Counted from the stretch's first letter, positions 34,170 to 45,786 are shown. The stretch is 64,000 nt of DNA from Trichosporon coremiiforme (GCA_039545355.1 BCJJ01000006.1:434001-498000), one strand, 5' to 3'. Made by a program: numbers and translations. The notes: generated from the sequence alone by a model not told the origin.

Positions 34170-37100
34170 ATGCCTGCCCCGGCAACTATCGAGTCGCTGG
34201 CTCCGGCCGGCTTTATGGTACACGGCGACGATGAATTTGTAGGCGACCACGCCGCAGCTGACGTGACGTTCTCGGACCTCGGCTTCTCATCGTCGGATGA
34301 CGAGGCTGGTGTCTTCTTTGGCACGCCGAAGGCGATCGAGCGCAAGATCGTCGCTTCGCTGTCCAAGACGATCCCACCGTCCCCTGCCTCGAGGGACTTG
34401 GCCCTTACCGCTGCATCCGGATCGTCCCCCTCTCGCTCGCCAGCCGTGAAGCGGATCAAGAAGCGGGACTCGCGCGAGTTTCTTCGCCGCAAGACGATCC
34501 TCCTCGCACACCCCGAGGTGTCACCGGCGGAGAAGGTGTGGGAGGGCAACTTTTACGAGAAGGATCCGCCGGAGACCGAGGAGCTAGCCTCGCCCAGCTC
34601 TGAGGGTAGCAACCAGCAGTCGCCGAACATTCTGGATATGACCGCGTCGCTGATCACGACGGCCGATGTCTCCCCCGCGTCGTCCAGTTCTAGCCTGGGC
34701 CTCGACATCTTCAACAATGGCGACACTTCGTTAGAATCAGACTTTGACAAGGAGAATACCGACATTCCTGAACCGCTCGACTACACCCCCGAGCCGGAGT
34801 ACATCCCGGACGAGCCGGAGCCTACCGTCGCTCTCACGCTCGGCATGCGGGAAGCCCAGCTTATTGATCTGGGTGAGTAGCTGAGGTGATTCTGGACGTT
34901 GGCTGACATGAGCAGACTCGTCGCTGCAGCTCGATCTCGGAGGGCTCAACATCCTGGACGTCGACGACCCAGAGGTTGGCCACGATCTCAGGCCGATGGA
35001 GTCCACCGCAGACCTTCTCGGAAGTAGCGACTCGGAGAGTGGTGACAGCAGCTTCAGGTCGACCGCCTCGACGACGTCCTCCGGCGCTGTTGAGACCTCG
35101 GTGCAGACACCAGAGACGGAGGCTGTCGAACCAACAGACGAACTGGAAGGGCCGGCCGCACTCCCTGACAGTGCTAAGGCGGTCGCTGCGATCGTGAGCC
35201 TGGCCGAGCCCCCAGTTGAAGAGCAGAACATGATCTCCGAGTTAGCGACCCCATTAAGGGCAATGGGAGGATTAGAGGCCGAGGATCTGCGTCGCTCGAC
35301 GCTGCAGCCGGTACCTCGAGCTCTCGCACGAGTGTCGGACGCATCGTTTGCCGGTTCTGAGACTTCCTTCGCCTCGGACCTTGACTCGCCGAAAGCGCGC
35401 GGCCCGGTCAAGATTCCCGTCTTCTCTGTTCCCTCGCCGAAGCACACACCCGTTCGCGGATTGGCGCCATCGAGCCACGACGCATTCTCGGTTCCGGAAC
35501 ACTCGAGCGATTTCGCCCTTCCCTCGATCGACAGCCCCGTTCCCTCACCGAAACCGAGGCAGCAGCCGGTCCCGATCTCCGTGATCACCCCTGAAGCTCG
35601 TCAACGAGTGTACGAGGTGCTGCCTCCGAGTCAGCGTCCGAGCCGGATACTGAAGTCGAGTCACATCCGCACCTCGTCCAAGTCGGAAAACCGGCCGCCG
35701 ACGCCGACCGAAGAAGAGGTCAAGACGAAAGAACGCACGCAAGTCATCCGCAGCGAGCTCGACACGATCTTCAAGGCGAAGTGTGCCGGGTTCGGGCTAC
35801 CGCGACCACAGAACGCCTCGACGTCAATGGTGAACAGCACTACTGTGGCTGCGACTCCGCGGAGGTCGGCCCAGAAGCCGGTCAAGGGTTTGGCGGAGTC
35901 GACTAAGGTGTCGCCATCGAAGAAGGTCGTCAAAAAAGCCCTTGCTACTTCCGGCTTACCCCGGCCAACGTCTGCGATCCCGACCGCTAAGAAACGATTG
36001 GACTCGAGCCTGTCCCGGCCCATGGCGTCGACGGCCGCTAAGATCGCGCCTGCTACCAGGCCGCCACTTGCCTCGGCGAGGAGAACAGCGACGGCTGTTC
36101 CGTCCCGTACCACCGTCCCGGTCACGGCTGTTGGCCGTTCTGTCATGGTGTCTATTCGTCCCACCGAGACCCCTGTACGGATGAAGCACGCCTACGAGCA
36201 GCCTGCGTCTGTCCGGGCACGTCCTATCGCCGTCGCCGTCGGTGCTCGCCCTACACTCGGCCCAGCGGCTCGCCTGGTTCGCGACCCGAGCTCCGGCGAC
36301 CTCGTCTACGCTACGAGCGGCGGACAGTCATTCAGCGCCGAGTTCTCTGTCGCCCCGCCCCGATCGCCCGTGGCGCAGTTCGCGCCCCGCTCCCCCGCCG
36401 CTCACTTGACGCCACGCTCGCCTGGCTTCTCCCTCGGTCGACCGTCTCGCCCCGGTGCTGGTCCGACACCGACCCCGCAGCGCTCCTTCCGTCTCGGGGG
36501 GGCGAGCCGAACAGGAACACTTCGCCAGCCATCGCCCACGAAGAGCTCGATTGTGCCGACCGTTCTCATGCAACATGACTCGGACGAGCCGTCATCCGAG
36601 GGATCAGACTCTGGCTCCGCCTCACGCTCTAAGGACGCACCTAAGGAGGACGCCCAGGGTCAGACTGCAAACGAGTCGCCCAAGAATGAGCCAACAGAAA
36701 CAACCGATGCGTCAGCTGGGACTGTACCTGCACCCGAACCCGCCCCTGGACACACAGACACTCCCTCCGAGCCCAACGGTTTGTCCAGCGAGCCAAACGG
36801 ACATGCCGAAGCGAAGCCCTCCGAGCCAGAGCCCCAGAAGGAGAAAGTTCAAAAGAAGAAGACGTCCTCGCCCCCAGCCCAGCCGACTCCTGAGCCGTCG
36901 ACACCAGTCTCCGCCTCTGGCCGACCACGCCGCACGCCCAAGCCCGTGGACCGGTTAGTCCAGGCCCCAGTTCCGACTAAAGCTACCGTGACGCCGTCGA
37001 TCGCGCCGGGCTTATCCGAGAAGGAGCTCAAGACGCAAACGCAGCGGAACACGATGCGGAACCAGGTCTACTTCTGCGCGATTGACCGGCAGATTGTGCG

Positions 37101-37653
37101 CATGCCCGGCCCCCGCCCGCCGAGTCCGACAGGCAGCATTCGCACGCTGGCCGAGAAGGAGGAGGAGGAGCAGAAGACTGAGCGTGACGCGCGTGCCCGG
37201 CGGCGGAATCGGGGCTGCGGCGACGCGAGCGAGTCGGACGACGAGCTCCCCGTCATCGAGAAGGTCACGGTCGACTCCGCGCCGGGCGACGAGGACGGCG
37301 TGGCCTGGAAGACGCCCGCTAAGAAACGGAAACGCGCCGTGGCATCTGACGATGAGGACTCGACCACCCGCAATGTACGATGGGACCGGGCGCTGACCGT
37401 CTTCCGGGGCGGGCTGGGTGAGGCGCCGCGCAGCGGGGACCCACGCCGGACGCAGAGTGAGGAGCCAGCCACGCGCAGCGCGCTCAAGCCTGGCGCCCAG
37501 ATCCAGCTTGACCGGAACGGGAACGCGGTCGACCGGCCTGTCGAAAAGCTCAAGAGGCAGAAAGTCACGGTCACGGCGGTGTTCTATGACGGCGAGGAGC
37601 CTGTACCTGAGCCGGCGAAGAATACGCGGAGCAAGAAGAAGAAGAATGCGTGA
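34170..37653 (+). CDS. Large disordered basic/Ser-Pro-rich protein, unknown function
   Basis: Model: exons 34170-34872 and 34916-37653, 1146 aa, joined phase 1 across a 43-nt intron with GTGAGTAGCT and GGCTGAC. I do not recognise a domain. Visible features are an acidic N-terminus with FSDLGFSSSDDEAGVFFGTP, a KEN-box-like motif (SDFDKENTD) near residue 195, and a helical charged stretch (PTPTEEEVKTKERTQVIRSE) continuing ELDTIFKAKCAGFGLP. Long Ala/Pro/Ser/Arg-rich low complexity follows, then a likely nuclear signal KTPAKKRKRAV. The C-terminal ~60 residues are basic. KEN-type degrons are typical of APC/C substrates, so a nuclear, cell-cycle-linked role is a weak inference. Codon use and the clean splice make it a real gene. 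Confidence 0.8.
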
Positions 37654-38618
37654 GCGGGCGAGCAACCGCGACCGTAGCGAAGATACATCCCACCGTGAGC
37701 GAAGCGAGCGTGATGAATCGCGCGAGTGTACTGCGCACAAAGAGTGCAGTGAGCGCAGGAGTAGACTGACGTAGAGTGAACCCAAAGGTGTAGAATGTAA
37801 CACGTAGGATGTACGAGTAATGCAATTCTTGGAACGGGGCTGCCAAATGTAGACACAGCCACTTGGCGCGTAACGTCAGCGAAGGAACCGGTCATCTGAG
37901 TGTCGATCGGGGAGTTGAGTGGAAGTGTGTGAGTGTGGGTCACGCCACAGTACTTGTGGGGCCGGAACGCATTGTCGCAGAGTAAGCCATCGCCTGGCAC
38001 GCCTGATCGCACCAGACAAAGCGGTTTAGGATGTGGGATATGCGGCTGCGGCTGACAGACGAAGCCACAGTTCGCCACCGCAGCAAACGCAGCGCAAGCC
38101 AGTGCCAGCCAGCCAGTGCCAGACTTTGTTGCCATCCTAATTCTGTAACGGGTTCCGTGCCTGAACATGCCACCTCAGCACCACTTGAAACGGGTATCTT
38201 TGGCCCGCCCTCGCTCTCCATCTCTCCATCCCTCCATCCCTCCATTCTTGGGTGTCAGTGTGGCCAGCTGTCACTGTTCACTCTACCCGCTCTTTTCTTT
38301 TACTCTACTCTACTCCCTGTCAACCGACTTAACTTGCATGCGTCTACTCTGCTAAGGACACTTCGACTTGCCCATTGTTTACCAACCGGCTACCCCTACT
38401 TCTTCTCCCCCGTCCCGCCCGGATCGCGCCGCTGGCCTCGCCGCTCGCCGCTCGCCCCGTGCACCGACCTCCATCACTCTGACACGACGACACGAGACGG
38501 CACAAATCCTTCCCTCCACTAGACCGGCGCAGAGCCAACTTGCGAAGTAGCTTACCGGCACATAGCCAGCTACGCTAGCCAGCTCGCTCCGCTCGCAGGC
38601 TATCGCTGCTAGGTCGCA
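37654..38618. other. Intergenic, disordered protein to NIPA-like gene
   Basis: About 965 bases. The last ~400 are C/T-rich with CCATC and TACTC repeats, consistent with promoter and leader of the transporter gene. Nothing else recognised. Confidence 0.5.
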
Positions 38619-40265
38619 ATGGGCATCCCCGTCGCGGCGGCCATTGTGGTTGGCCTGACGTGTTCCTTCATCCAGTCCCTCGGTACGTTCAGACTCTTCC
38701 TACATCCTTCTCCAGCTGCTCTTCATGCAGTGCCAAGCTAACTTACAGGCCTCACGATCCAGCGCAAGTCGCATGTCCAGGACGAGGAGAAACCGCCCGA
38801 GGAGCGCGTCCGCGCCCTCCGGCGTCCGCTCTGGATCATTGGCTTCCTAGTCTACATCAGCTCGAACGTATTCGGGTCCGTGTTCCAGATTGGCGCGTTG
38901 CCTATCGTCGTGCTCGCGCCGCTCGGCGGTGTGTCCCTGCTCTGGAACTCTCTCCTCGCGCATTTCTTGCTGGGAGAGGGCTTCTCCAACGCCATGATGG
39001 CCGGCACGGTGCTGATCGCGACCGGCGCGGTGCTGATTGCCGTCTTCGGCGTCGTACCCGATGAGAACCACAGTTTGGACGATCTGCTCCGGCTCTGGGC
39101 GCGCGAGCCGTTTGTGGTGTTCTTCACGCTCGTGTGCTTGGTGGTTACGGTCACGCTTGTCTCTGCGCACGTCGTCGCGTGGCGCACGAGAGATAAGGGC
39201 ATCAAACTCGCCGTCGAGAGCGACACGACGGAACCCCTCATCCCGCTCGCGAGGGGAGGCGAGGCGCCGGTCCAGAAGGTCGTGCACTTCTCGACACCTG
39301 CAGAAGAGCGCGTGAACCGCACACGCACGCTCGTTGGGCTCGCCTTTGCCGCTGCGTCGGGCACACTGTCCGGCCTGTGCCTCGTGCTCGCCAAGGCCGC
39401 TGTCGAGCTCGTAATCACAACAATCGAGTACTGGCGCACGGGCAAGGGTTCGAACGAGTTTACGCGCTCACAGACGTGGTTCCTTGTTCTCGGGCTCGCC
39501 ACTGCCGCAGTCCTCCAGCTCGTGTATCTCAACTATTCCCTGACCTTCGCCAGCCCGGCATTAGTGTGTCCGCTAGCGTTCTGCTTCTACAACCTGGCCT
39601 CGATCTTCGACGGCCTCGTGTTCTACGACCAGTTCGGCCGCCTTTCTCCCCACCAAATCATCCTCGTCACGCTCGGCACGGCGGTCCTCCTCGTTGGCGT
39701 GTGGGCCGTATCGAATGCGCAGCCCGAGGGCGTTGAGGTCGGCACCTTCGCCGACGAGTGGGAGGAGGAAGCCCTCTGCGACGAGCCAGAGTGCACAGAG
39801 CACGAGGAGCTCGTGCGCTCCCCCGAATCCTACACTTACGAACCGCCTCCGTCGCCCACGCACAGGAGGAGATCGCGCTACGGCACGCTGCACGAGTATC
39901 AGCGCGCTCCCGCGGGATTCGCGTTCGGTATCGGTGCCGCGTCCCCGGGTTTCGCGCTGCGTTCCAACTCCCTCAGTGGCGGAGAAGGAGTCCAGCTGCG
40001 GCGGGCGAGGAGTCAGTCCGAAGGTCTAGAGGGACATGTCTCGAGCCCTCTGTCGCCTCGCGGCGCATCTTCCGCCGCTTCGGCAGCTGCCATCGCCGCG
40101 TCGGCGGCGACTTCGGCTGTGACGGCACCAGGGCAGGAGCCCCATCCGACAGAACAAGAGCCGAGGACACGACACACGCGCGAACCCTCTGCACACGGCG
40201 ACGAAGTACAGCAGCCCCGAGGCTGGACCGGGAGGCTGTGGCCATGGAGACGGATCAGACTGTAG
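38619..40265 (+). CDS. NIPA-like magnesium transporter
   Basis: Model: exons 38619-38682 and 38749-40265, 526 aa. The junction joins TCSFIQSL to GLTIQRKSH. The NIPA/DUF803 fold is clear: N-terminal helix MGIPVAAAIVVGLTCSFIQS, then WIIGFLVYISSNVFG, GALPIVVLAPLGGVSLLWNS, FLLGEGFSNAMMAGTVLIA, and C-terminal helices to residue ~350 including LVCPLAFCFYNLASIFDGLV and HQIILVTLGTAVLLVGVWA. A soluble loop with charged residues separates helix groups. The final ~170 residues are a Ser/Pro/Glu-rich cytosolic tail. NIPA proteins carry Mg2+ across endosomal or plasma membranes; fungal paralogues are little studied, so the substrate is inferred. Confidence 0.88.
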
Positions 40266-40568
40266 GATTTACTGTTGTATGAATGGGTAGTGTATCTTGC
40301 GACGAGCGGCGAGCGGTGAGCGGAGCGAGTCGCGAAGGAGCAGGGGGCGGGCTGCAGACTGACCTTCACTGATTCTATCACACTGACTCCCTATAGCCCC
40401 TTGGGAAACTGAGCGGCTGACATCACGACTCAGTGAGCTAGCATAGGAAAGGAAACTGATAGCGGACGCTGTCGTCTGCCGCGGTCGTCTGCCTGTGCTG
40501 TGGGGGTGGAGGCAGGGAGGGGAGGTTTGGGCGGATCGGCAGCGGGAGCGGGCGCAACAGAAAGCGAC
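40266..40568. other. Intergenic before array B
   Basis: About 300 bases between the NIPA-like stop and the first ATG of array B. It contains GGCGAGCGGTGAGCGGAGCG-type low-complexity sequence reminiscent of the GAGCGAAGCGAGCG tract at the 5' end of array A. No gene seen. Confidence 0.4.
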
Positions 40569-42150
40569 ATGGCCATGCTGCCTCGTAATGCGAGTCAACA
40601 CCAGACTCCAACCACGACTCCATCAGTAAGCTACCGTACTCCCTCTGGTCATAGCTAACCTGCAGTCCCGCAGCGTGAGGGTAAGCTAGTCAGGGTTCGA
40701 AAACAGCCAACTCCAGACATCTGTGGTGTGAGCTGTTGTTTTGGTAGGAAGCTGACAATCCAGCGTAGCGGTGAGCTTTGCAGATACCTGAACCTGAAGC
40801 GCGAGCTTCAACGAGCTGTAAGGGTGCAAGCTTTCGTTATTCCCATGGCCAAAGCTGACAGTCAGTACTGTCAGCCTTGATGCCGGAGGATGAGCTCTTG
40901 TCCGGGTTACGGTTGAAGCTGACTCCAGACGTTGGTGGAAAAGCTGTCCCTGGAGTCGAAGCTGGCGGTGCAGCATAGATGTGGGCCCGCTTTGCAGGCA
41001 GACTCCGAGAAGACGATATCAGTAAGCTGTCACTCTTCCAAAGCTGAAGCTGACAGCCAGTCTTGATGAGCGAGGGTGAGCTACCTAGGGCTTGGGCCGA
41101 GCTGACTTCAGACTAGCTGAAGACAGGCACGACTTTGCCTGCTGGGTCGTTCGGATCAATTAACGTCCAGATACTACAAGGAAAGGTAAGGCTATGGTGG
41201 CTGCTGCGAAGCAAACTCCTGATCATTGTTGCGCACGTAAACTTCAGCAACTTGCGACAGCTGACAACTGCCTATGCTGCTGCCAAATGATGCGCTTGTA
41301 CCCAGCCAGGGCTAGCCGATGGCAGACGAACGAGGTGAACTGCGCAATGCGTATTTAGCAGCTAACGCCGGACCCGTCAATGAATCCTTGAAGGTAAGCT
41401 GTCGGACTGTAGACTCTCAGCTGACCCCAGCCTGAGTTAGACGCAGATGGTAAGCTAAGATGGCGTGTTGTTCAAGCTAAGCCCAGTCTAACGTCGATGA
41501 CGGTGAGTTCCATCGGGAATTCCAGCTGAAATCCGCACAGGACGGGGCGAATGTCGGCTGGCCCGCCCTTCCAGTGAGCTGAGCTCAGACTCTGGACAGA
41601 AGTGCAGACTAGTGAGTTGTCCAATATGCCTCCCGAAGCTGACAGACCCAGATATAGAGGGCTAGCTGCCTGCCGCTCGTAGTTAAGCTGATAACAGACC
41701 CAGAATCCACCCATGGGGAAAGAAGTAAGCTACCAGGGTGACGATCCGAGCTGATCCCCAGTGACGCCTAAGAGTGCTTCAACTGTGAGCTGGCAGCCTC
41801 CCACCATTGCAGCCTACATACATCAGATCTGTCAGCATGTGTAGAGATGTGAGTAAGCTGTCCGCAGGAAGATTTGCAAGTTGACCCCAGATCCGAGTAG
41901 ATCTAATGGTAGCTTCGCTCGCGTGTTCTTAGCGGACCTCGTCCGAGGTCCTGCCTCAGCCACTGCTGACCGTCTCCTTCACCCACAGTCCCCTTGGTCT
42001 CTTCCCGATTAGTGTCCGGTATCGATGTTGGATTGGCGTCCGGACGAGGGAGTGGTACGCCCTCTCTTTCCATCAGCTTTGGGAATGGGTACACTAGCTG
42101 ACATCAGACGGTCTCGGAAAGCTGGGCAGTAGTCGACCCCACCGCCACCA
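40569..42150 (+). other. Minimal-intron/microexon array B (candidate hyper-intronic gene)
   Basis: A second array, plus strand. From the ATG at 40569 I read exons 40569-40625 (57 nt), 40666-40680 (15), 40717-40727 (11), 40764-40770 (7) and 40800-40817 (18). The introns between them are 40, 36, 36 and 29 nt. All join in one open frame: MAMLPRNASQHQTPTTTPS, SRSVR, TSVVVA, RELQRA. Intron-like units starting GTAAGCT or GTGAGCT with GCTGAC or GCTAA and CAG continue to about 42.15 kb. Beyond the fifth exon the frame is ambiguous, and one unit begins ATGAGCT instead of GT. No known domain. Whether it is expressed, decayed or a repeat cannot be decided here. Confidence 0.45.
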
Positions 42151-42278
42151 CTTGCTCGATAGTCTCCTCCTGGGGCAAGTGAGGACGGTCAGTGCGTCAT
42201 TGTGAGCGCACATAGCTAGACTTATGCACTTCTGATTGCCATACTGCTACAACTGTCAGTCCTACTCTGCCCCGCCGA

Positions 42279-43166
42279 CTAGCTGATCAGATTTCCCAAG
42301 CCGCGCTCGTACGCGCCCAGAATCGCAGCGCACGCCTCGTCGACGATGCGTGTGACCTCGTCCTGCCCCTCGCCGGGCTCGAGGAGGGTGATGCTCTTGT
42401 CCTTGAGCGGTCCGTCGGGAGACGGGTCAAACACACTCTCGTGCGCCTTGGTGTACGCCGGCCAGACGACATTGTCGAAGTACTCTGGCGGGTCGACCCA
42501 GGTCGCGCCCGTTTCGGCGTCCTTCGCGTCTGACGTTAGCTAAAGTGGACCCAGTCAGAAGCTGGAGTCGTCGAAGCAAGGAAGAGGGATCACTCAGGCA
42601 CTCTGAAGCGACTCACTCTGGAGAACGTACTGCCTCCCCTCTCTGCGCTTCTTGAGCGTCTCGCGGGGCACGCGCAGGAGCAGCTTCACGTCGAGGTTGT
42701 CATATACGTCGCGATCGTAGTAGAGCATGAACCCGTCGACGAGGACGTACGTGAGGCGTTCTCCCTTCTGCGCCGCTTCCTTTTGAATCTTGGCGAACTT
42801 CTGCCTAAGCTTGAGGGTTGCGTCCTCGTTGACGCCGACCTCAATCGCATCGTTCAGGTGCTGGTACGACTTGTAGCCGTCCTCGCAGCGGCCATGGTTG
42901 CGAACGTGACGGAGGACACTGCGCATGCGCGCCCAATCGATCGCAGTCGGTGGGTCATCCCAGTCCTGCACCTTGTGAATAGGGTGCAGCGGGATATTCT
43001 CCTGCGAAGGGGCAAAGTCGTCCTGGTGGATTGCGAAGGAAGGGGCGAGACGATGCAGATGCGACGTCAGCAGCGACTTGCCCGAGCAACTCGGACCGCT
43101 GAGCGTTAGCTCACATAGAGTACAGGAAGCTTACCCGACGCCGACCATGATGACCCTGTTCTTCAT
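42279..43166 (-). CDS. NRK1: Nicotinamide riboside kinase
   Basis: Model: exons 43166-43135, 43098-42617 and 42529-42279, 254 aa. The spliced N-terminus gives the P-loop GGPSCSGKS after MKNRVIMVGV. Other family landmarks are QDDFAPSQENIPLHP (base/ribose-binding region), NHGRCEDGYKS, LTYVLVDGFMLYYD (Walker B-like), LLLRVPRETLKKRREGRQYV (lid) and ATWVDPPEYFDNVVWPAY. The WVDPP block separates NRK1 from uridine kinases. The enzyme phosphorylates nicotinamide riboside to NMN for NAD salvage, in the cytosol. It is divergent from the arginyl-tRNA synthetase gene with a 221-bp gap. The small first exon (32 nt) makes the start easy to miss. Confidence 0.9.
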
Positions 43167-43347
43167 GATGTGTAGATGGGATGGAAGTCGTGTGGTGTGC
43201 AAGAGTGAGATCGTGTGCACCTTCCTTCGCGTTCCCTCGTGCTCGTCGTTATCTCGGCTGTCGGGTCGTGCCAACGTCGTTCATCGGTGGGCCCCGTTCT
43301 GCCCCGGACTGGGATGTGGACGGAGGTGTAGAGGATGTCCGCTACAC

Positions 43348-43368
43348 CACGTGTTAGCACTCACGTGA
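43348..43368. promoter_or_regulatory. Paired CACGTG sites, NRK1/ArgRS promoter
   Basis: CACGTG at 43348-43353 and TCACGTGA at 43361-43368, 20 bp before the first ArgRS ATG. Two bHLH/bZIP-type palindromes this close suggest a real binding platform. Confidence 0.45.
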
Positions 43369-43387
43369 TGTGTTGAAACTCTGTTGA

Positions 43388-45514
43388 ATGGCGTCGAGCG
43401 CACTTTTCTTGACTCGGCAGCTCGATCAGACGTGCACAAACACCTTTCAAAACCTCATCCTCGAGTCAATCGTCGCGGCGAACAAAACGTCCCTCAGGGC
43501 TCCCGTCTCGACCATTCCACGTCTGTTCTCTCTCCGACAGATAACTGGCTGCATCCCCCGCGCCACTCCGCTCGTCGCAACCACCTCCCGACTGGCGATC
43601 ACCCGACCCTCCCTCAACACCCCCTCTTCCCACCCCATCACCCGCTCCCTCGCCACTGCGACTTCCTTCACAATGGCGCCCATCCCCGAGAAGCACCAGC
43701 TTCCCGAGCTCCCCGTCTTCCCCGGCTCGGACTACGAGCGCGAGCCGATCCAGCGCTTCCGTGCCGCCGCCGCTGTCGCCATCGGCGAGGCCTGGGGAGA
43801 GGACCCGGCCAAGCTGTTCGCCGGCGTCGACACCGGCAAGCGCGGATACGACCTCGCGCTCGCTATTCCTCGGTTTAAGAAGGGCAAGCCCGACGAGTGG
43901 GGCAAGAAGGTCGTGGAGGCGTTCAAGCCTAGCCCCTACCTCGCCTCGGTCCAGCACGAGGGCGCGTTCCTGACATTTGAGATGAACAGGCAGAACTTTG
44001 CGTTCCAGATGCTGAACACGATTAACGAGATGGGCAAGCGCGCGGACGCGCACCCCGAGGACAAGACGGAGCCGTACGGCACCTCGACTGCGGAGAAGGG
44101 CAAGAAGTTTGTGTGCGACTTCTCTTCGCCCAACATTGCCAAGCCGTTCCACGCCGGCCACCTGCGCTCGACCATCATCGGTGCCGTCATCTGCAACCTG
44201 CACGAGGCCATGGGATGGGACGTCGTCCGTCTCAACTACCTCGGCGACTGGGGAACGCAGTACGGTCTCCTCTCGATCGGTTTCGACCGCTACGGTGACG
44301 AGGAGAAGCTCGCGGCCGACCCGATCCGCCATCTCTTCGAGGTCTACGTCAAGGTCAACCAGGACAATGACGCCGACAAGGCCAAGTTCAACGCCGGCGA
44401 GATCACGGACCCCGAGTCGACGACGCACGCGCAGGCAAAGAAGGTGTTCAAGGCGATGGAGGACGGCGACCCCAAGGCGCTCGCGCAGTGGAGCCGCTTC
44501 CGTGACCTGTCGATCAAGAAGCTCAAGGAGACGTACAAGGACCTGAACGTCGAGTTTGACAACTTCTGGGGCGAATCCAAGGTCAAGCCCGAGAGCATGC
44601 AGCGCGCGATCGACATCTGCCAGGAGAAGGGCCTCACTTGCGAGGACCGGGGAGCGCTGCTCGTCGACCTGAAGAAGTGGAAGATGGACCGTGCGATCAT
44701 CCGCAAGGCGGACGGCACGACGATCTACCTCACGCGTGATCTCGGCGGCGCGCACGACAAGTACGAGATGTACAACTTCGACAAGCACACGATTGTTACG
44801 GCTGCTGCGCAGCAGCTGCACTTCAAGCAGATGAACAAGACGCTTGAGCTCATGGGCGAGCCGACGGCGGGCAAGATCAACCACGTCTCGTTCGGCACCG
44901 TGCACGGCATGTCGACGCGCAAGGGCACCGTCGTGTTCCTCGACGACATCCTGACCGAGGCCAAGGAGGTGATGCACCAGACGATGCGCTCGAACGAGGC
45001 CAAGTACGCGCAGATCGAGGACCCGGAGGAGACGGCGCGCATCATTGGTTCGACGGCCGTCAAGATCCAGGACCTGACCGGCAAGCGCATCAACGACTAC
45101 ACCTTTGACATCAAGCGCTGCACGTCTTTCGAGGGCGACTTCGGCCCCTTCATCCAGTACTCTCACGTGCGCCTGTGCTCTGTCGAGCGCAAGAACCCCA
45201 ACGTCGCCGTGCGCGAGTTCGCCTCGGAGATTGACGTCTCCGTCCTCGACCAGCCCAAGGTCCACGAGATCCTCTACAACCTCGCCCTCTACCCCGACGT
45301 CGTCAAGAGCGCGTACAAGTTTGACGAGCCCTCCACCATCGTCACCTGGTGCTTCAAGATCTCCCACCTCGTCGGCTCGGCTTGGGAGAACGTCAAGGTC
45401 TCTGGCGCCGAGCAGAAGGAGGCCGAGGCCCGCCTCTTCCTCTACACCCAGATCCGCCGCGTCCTCAACCACGCCATGCGTCTCCTCTCCCTTACCCCGA
45501 TCGAGCGCATGTAA
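43388..45514 (+). CDS. Arginyl-tRNA synthetase, cytosolic and probably mitochondrial
   Basis: An intronless ORF of 708 aa. It is a class I synthetase for tRNA-Arg. The HIGH motif appears as SSPNIAKPFHAGHLRST, the KMSKS region as HGMSTRKGTVVFLDD. The C-terminal DALR anticodon-binding domain ends in the conserved RLLSLTPIERM. Residues 1-95 are rich in Arg, Ser and Thr and poor in acids (IPRLFSLRQITG, RLAITRPSL, RSLATATSFT), a mitochondrial presequence. A second in-frame ATG at 43673, in a strong ACAATGGC context, starts the cytosolic form MAPIPEKHQ. One gene thus probably supplies both compartments by alternative starts, as in other fungi. The length from the second ATG (613 aa) is the usual cytosolic size. 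Confidence 0.95.
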   Translation: MASSALFLTRQLDQTCTNTFQNLILESIVAANKTSLRAPVSTIPRLFSLRQITGCIPRATPLVATTSRLAITRPSLNTPSSHPITRSLATATSFTMAPIPEKHQLPELPVFPGSDYEREPIQRFRAAAAVAIGEAWGEDPAKLFAGVDTGKRGYDLALAIPRFKKGKPDEWGKKVVEAFKPSPYLASVQHEGAFLTFEMNRQNFAFQMLNTINEMGKRADAHPEDKTEPYGTSTAEKGKKFVCDFSSPNIAKPFHAGHLRSTIIGAVICNLHEAMGWDVVRLNYLGDWGTQYGLLSIGFDRYGDEEKLAADPIRHLFEVYVKVNQDNDADKAKFNAGEITDPESTTHAQAKKVFKAMEDGDPKALAQWSRFRDLSIKKLKETYKDLNVEFDNFWGESKVKPESMQRAIDICQEKGLTCEDRGALLVDLKKWKMDRAIIRKADGTTIYLTRDLGGAHDKYEMYNFDKHTIVTAAAQQLHFKQMNKTLELMGEPTAGKINHVSFGTVHGMSTRKGTVVFLDDILTEAKEVMHQTMRSNEAKYAQIEDPEETARIIGSTAVKIQDLTGKRINDYTFDIKRCTSFEGDFGPFIQYSHVRLCSVERKNPNVAVREFASEIDVSVLDQPKVHEILYNLALYPDVVKSAYKFDEPSTIVTWCFKISHLVGSAWENVKVSGAEQKEAEARLFLYTQIRRVLNHAMRLLSLTPIERM

Positions 45515-45786
45515 CATGCTCTTTTGGTTATCATATGCATTAGATAGTGAATTACCTGAAGCGCGACGGCCGAGGGCCGGAGCGCGCAGCTGCATCCGGA
45601 GCGTGGCAAGAACCGACTCCACATGCATGACCAGCCTCGGAACCAACATTCCGTATCGGCATGTCGGTCGGCGTAGGCCGAGATCGGCGTCCACTCATAC
45701 GACCTCCACTTGGGTCTGCCCACACAGTGGAACGCTTGTTTGCAGTTTGCTCTCCACTCACCTTGAGCTAGCTGCTCTTCGGCAGC

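Noticed and set aside
43466..45694. A 742-codon minus-strand open frame opposite arginyl-tRNA synthetase
   Set aside because: Antisense shadow of a GC-rich gene with strong third-position bias; no family features.
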